Assembly (NCBI GenBank): GCA_009691645.1
Contig: SIAT01000095.1
Span: 1 to 6,934 of the forward strand
Length of the DNA stretch: 6,934 bases
Direction: 5' to 3'
Origin: Pedosphaera sp.
GTDB lineage: Bacteria; Verrucomicrobiota; Verrucomicrobiia; Limisphaerales; SIAT01
The notes below the pieces were generated by a model. It saw only the letters and a program-made list of their open reading frames with translations, was not told where the DNA came from and ran no database searches. The position numbers and the translations under genes are program-made. Shown here piece after piece: positions 5,803 through 6,934 of this stretch (position 1 is its first letter; each line of letters opens with the position of its first letter).

Positions 5803-6934
5803 TCAGGCGATGATCTCTTTCACCACGTGCCCGTGCACGTCGGTGAGGCGGAAAGGGCGACCATCGTACCGGTAAGTGAGCCTCTCGTGATCGAGGCCGA
5901 GCATGTGCAGCAGCGTGGCGTGCAGATCGTGCATGTGTACTTTGTCCTGCACCGCTTTGTGACCAAACTCGTCGGTCGCGCCGTGGGCGAAACCTTTTTT
6001 CAAACCGCCACCTGCGAGCCAGACGGTGAAGCCGTTCGGATTATGATCGCGGCCGGTGCCGTTCTTCTCGGCGTACGGCGTGCGGCCGAATTCGCCGCCC
6101 CACCAGACAATCGTATCCTCCAGCAGACCGCGCCGCTTGAGATCCGCGAGCAGGCCGGCCATCGGCTTGTCCACCGCGCGCGCGTGATCGCCGTGTTTGG
6201 GCAGATTCGAATGCTGGTCCCACGCGGGGTTCGCGGAGTTGTCGCCGTAGGTCAACTGGATGAAACGCACGCCGGACTCGCAGAGGCGCCGAGCCATCAA
6301 ACATTGCCGGCCGAAGTTGTCCGTCGTCTTTTCGCCGATGCCGTAGAGCGCGAGTGTCTCGGGCGATTCCTTGGAAAGATCGAGCGTGTCCGGCGCGTGG
6401 TTCTGCATCCGCCACGCCAACTCGTAGGAGTTGATTACCGCTTCCAACTCGCTGTCGTTCGGGTTGCGCTTGAGCTGCTCGGCATTGAGCGATTGCAGCA
6501 AATCAAACTGCTTGCGCTGTTCCGCGGACTTGAATCCCGGATGCGCGAGATTGCGAATCACCGCTTCGCTCGCAGGCCCGCCCGCCTTGCCGAGACCGGT
6601 GCCTTGAAAAACGGGCGGCAGGAAGGCGTTGCCATAATTGCGCGGACCACCGTTGCCGCTCGACGGATTGATGGAGACGAACGCCGGCAGGTTCTCATTC
6701 TCCGTGCCGAGACCGTAGCTGATCCACGAACCGATCGAGGGGCGGATCATGTTGGTCGAGCCGCAGTGCAGGAAGAGCGTGGCCGGCCCGTGCGCGATCC
6801 CCTCGGTGTGCATCGAGTGGATGAACGTGAGATCGTCCGCGTGCTTGTTCACCTCGGGGAAAAGATCGCTGGCCCAGCGACCGCTCTGGCCGTGCTGGGC
6901 GAATTTCCAGAGCGGCTTCATCACCCGCTGCTCG
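5803..6934 (-). CDS. DUF1501 family protein (copy A), 5' end cut by window
   Basis: The C-terminal 376 residues are present, and the frame is open to the window edge with no stop. A GTG at 6924 and the ATG after it are internal: the alignment with copy C places them near residue 101, so about 100 N-terminal residues, including any leader and the GGPSH motif, lie outside. Counting from the GTG as residue 1, visible blocks are AHGPATLFLHCGS (44-56), RPSIGSWISYGLGTENENLP (61-80), YELAWRMQ (167-174) and the putative metal-site motifs WDQHSN (235-240), GGEFGRTP (276-283) and GRDHNP (291-296). The end, FRLTDVHGHVVKEIIA, is typical of a family member that finishes intact. It belongs to the same subfamily as copy C and by analogy is probably exported by Tat. 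Its function is as uncertain as for the rest of the family. A PSD1 partner just upstream of the window is expected but unseen. Confidence 0.94.
   Translation of the reverse strand, partial: EQRVMKPLWKFAQHGQSGRWASDLFPEVNKHADDLTFIHSMHTEGIAHGPATLFLHCGSTNMIRPSIGSWISYGLGTENENLPAFVSINPSSGNGGPRNYGNAFLPPVFQGTGLGKAGGPASEAVIRNLAHPGFKSAEQRKQFDLLQSLNAEQLKRNPNDSELEAVINSYELAWRMQNHAPDTLDLSKESPETLALYGIGEKTTDNFGRQCLMARRLCESGVRFIQLTYGDNSANPAWDQHSNLPKHGDHARAVDKPMAGLLADLKRRGLLEDTIVWWGGEFGRTPYAEKNGTGRDHNPNGFTVWLAGGGLKKGFAHGATDEFGHKAVQDKVHMHDLHATLLHMLGLDHERLTYRYDGRPFRLTDVHGHVVKEIIA

Noticed and set aside
6919..6924. GTG/ATG at 6924-6919 as the true start of DUF1501 copy A
   Set aside because: Alignment with copy C shows these codons are about 100 residues into the protein, and the frame stays open to the window edge.
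4390..6934. DUF1501 proteins as classical formylglycine sulfatases
   Set aside because: No C/S-x-P-x-R signature is visible in copy B or the available part of copy A. Only fold-level relation to the alkaline phosphatase superfamily is supported.
1..6934. Defence system, CRISPR array, mobile element, tRNA or rRNA
   Set aside because: No direct-repeat array, transposase or nuclease motif, terminal inverted repeats or structured RNA gene was seen. Nearly all bases are coding sequence of recognised families.

Overview
The window is a single block of co-directional genes, all on the minus strand, so transcription runs from high to low coordinates. Its gene families (DUF1501, the PSCyt1/DUF1549/DUF1553 cytochrome-type protein, ThuA-like) are hallmark expanded families of the PVC superphylum. 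With high GC, twin-arginine leaders and start codons lacking clear Shine-Dalgarno sequences, they point to a member of Verrucomicrobiota or Planctomycetota. I lean towards Verrucomicrobiota from the wording of the DUF1501 leader and core motifs, but cannot settle it from this window.

Layout in transcription order: (A) the C-terminal 376 residues of a DUF1501 protein, 6934-5803, whose start lies outside the window; (B) a complete, more divergent DUF1501 protein with a Tat leader and a probable TTG start, 5760-4390; (T) a secreted ThuA-like protein, 4372-3437; (P) a secreted 828-residue protein with PSCyt1, DUF1549 and DUF1553 regions and two CxxCH haem-binding motifs, 3367-881; (C) the first 292 residues of a third DUF1501 protein, from 878 to the window edge. 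Intergenic gaps are 42, 17, 69 and 2 bases, so the whole set is plausibly one operon whose promoter and end both lie outside the window. Coding density is nearly complete, and no non-coding stretch exceeds 70 bases.

How they may work together: every protein whose N-terminus is visible carries an export signal, Tat for the DUF1501 proteins and Sec for T and P. The products should therefore meet outside the cytoplasm. P and C form the PSD1/DUF1501 gene pair common in PVC genomes and are nearly fused at the DNA level (stop and start separated by two bases). A is clearly a close relative of C and would be expected to have its own P-type partner just upstream. B and T are inserted between these two units. 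The biochemical role of DUF1501 and PSD1 proteins is not established. A role in extracytoplasmic breakdown of complex, possibly sulfated, glycans is a common suggestion and remains inference here.

The non-coding structure that stands out is a perfect 9-bp hairpin with a 3-base loop directly upstream of P, in the largest gap of the cluster. No RNA genes, CRISPR arrays, insertion sequences or tRNAs were seen.
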